The notes beneath the pieces were generated by a model. The model was given only the letters and a program-made list of their open reading frames with translations, was not told the DNA's origin and ran no database searches. 5,903 nt of DNA, taken from positions 1-5,903 of the forward strand of contig JADFDL010000113.1 in the NCBI GenBank assembly GCA_018262875.1, written 5' to 3'. Positions 5,689 through 5,903 of the stretch are shown piece by piece. Source of the stretch: Rhodocyclaceae bacterium. GTDB lineage: Bacteria > Pseudomonadota > Gammaproteobacteria > Burkholderiales > Rhodocyclaceae. The number at the start of each line of letters is the position of its first letter. Position 1 is the stretch's first letter. Made by a program: the position numbers and the translations under genes.

Positions 5689-5903
5689 TTATGCCTCGAT
5701 CAGTATCCGCAGCATGCGGCGCAACGGTTCCGCCGCACCCCACAGCAACTGATCGCCGCAGGTGAATGCCCCCAGGTAGTGCGGCCCCATGTTGAGCTTG
5801 CGCAGGCGCCCCACCGGAACCGACAGCGTGCCGGTGACGGCAGTCGGCGTCAACTCCCGGATGGTGACGTCGCGCCGGTTCGGCACCACTTTCACCCAGG
5901 CAT
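5689..5903 (-). CDS. asd: Aspartate-semialdehyde dehydrogenase, C-terminal end (runs off right edge)
   Basis: Asd reduces aspartyl phosphate to aspartate semialdehyde with NADPH, the branch point to lysine/diaminopimelate, threonine and methionine. Only the last 70 residues and the TAA stop are visible. The blocks [40 protein letters not shown] and [13 protein letters not shown] are characteristic of the C-terminus of the gamma/betaproteobacterial form of about 370 residues. The catalytic cysteine and histidine lie upstream, outside the window. The frame is open to the right edge; the internal GTG at 5895 is not the true start. asd directly upstream of fimV is a familiar order in Betaproteobacteria. 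The 202-bp gap with hairpins suggests the two are transcribed separately. Confidence 0.95.
   Translation of the reverse strand, partial: AWVKVVPNRRDVTIRELTPTAVTGTLSVPVGRLRKLNMGPHYLGAFTCGDQLLWGAAEPLRRMLRILIEA

Overview
The window is GC-rich bacterial chromosome, and every gene I can support lies on the minus strand, so the window reads from right (high coordinates) to left. The gene order asd - fimV - (membrane protein) - truA - trpF - trpB is one I associate with Betaproteobacteria. The protein sequences fit that class, possibly a Rhodocyclales-like lineage; the family-level guess is weak. Nothing suggests recent transfer: there are no insertion sequences, phage genes, tRNAs, rRNAs or CRISPR repeats.

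Right to left: (1) 5689-5903 is the C-terminal end of aspartate-semialdehyde dehydrogenase (asd). (2) 5487-5688 is a 202-bp intergenic region. It holds a possible weak asd terminator, an imperfect hairpin, a candidate promoter overlapping a palindrome, and a clear ribosome binding site for fimV. (3) 2673-5486 is a complete fimV/hubP-type gene of 937 residues. It encodes a signal peptide, FimV N-terminal domain, LysM, coiled coil, Lys-Pro repeats ending in seven prolines, one transmembrane helix, and a long acidic cytoplasmic part with TPR-like and FimV C-terminal segments. (4) 2642-2666 is a strong hairpin, probably the fimV terminator. (5) 2016-2624 is a 202-residue polytopic membrane protein resembling the T component (CbiQ/EcfT) of energy-coupling factor transporters, with no ATPase or substrate-binding partner in view. 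(6) 1225-2019 is truA. (7) 588-1223 is trpF. (8) 1-613 is the N-terminal two thirds or so of the TrpB catalytic fold (204 residues); the gene runs off the left edge.

The four genes from the EcfT-like protein to trpB are packed like one operon: a 4-base GTGA overlap, a 1-base gap, and a 26-base overlap. TrpF and TrpB are consecutive-pathway enzymes of tryptophan synthesis (TrpF makes CdRP; TrpB joins indole to serine). TruA modifies tRNA, including tRNAs that read amino-acid biosynthesis leaders. FimV is a polar organiser linked to type IV pili and chemosensory proteins.

I did not find a wholly new system. The points most worth a second look are an 8-G tract in fimV just after the membrane helix, where either one-base slip would stop translation within about ten codons; the paired acidic repeats in the FimV cytoplasmic part; and the orphan EcfT-like protein coupled to truA.
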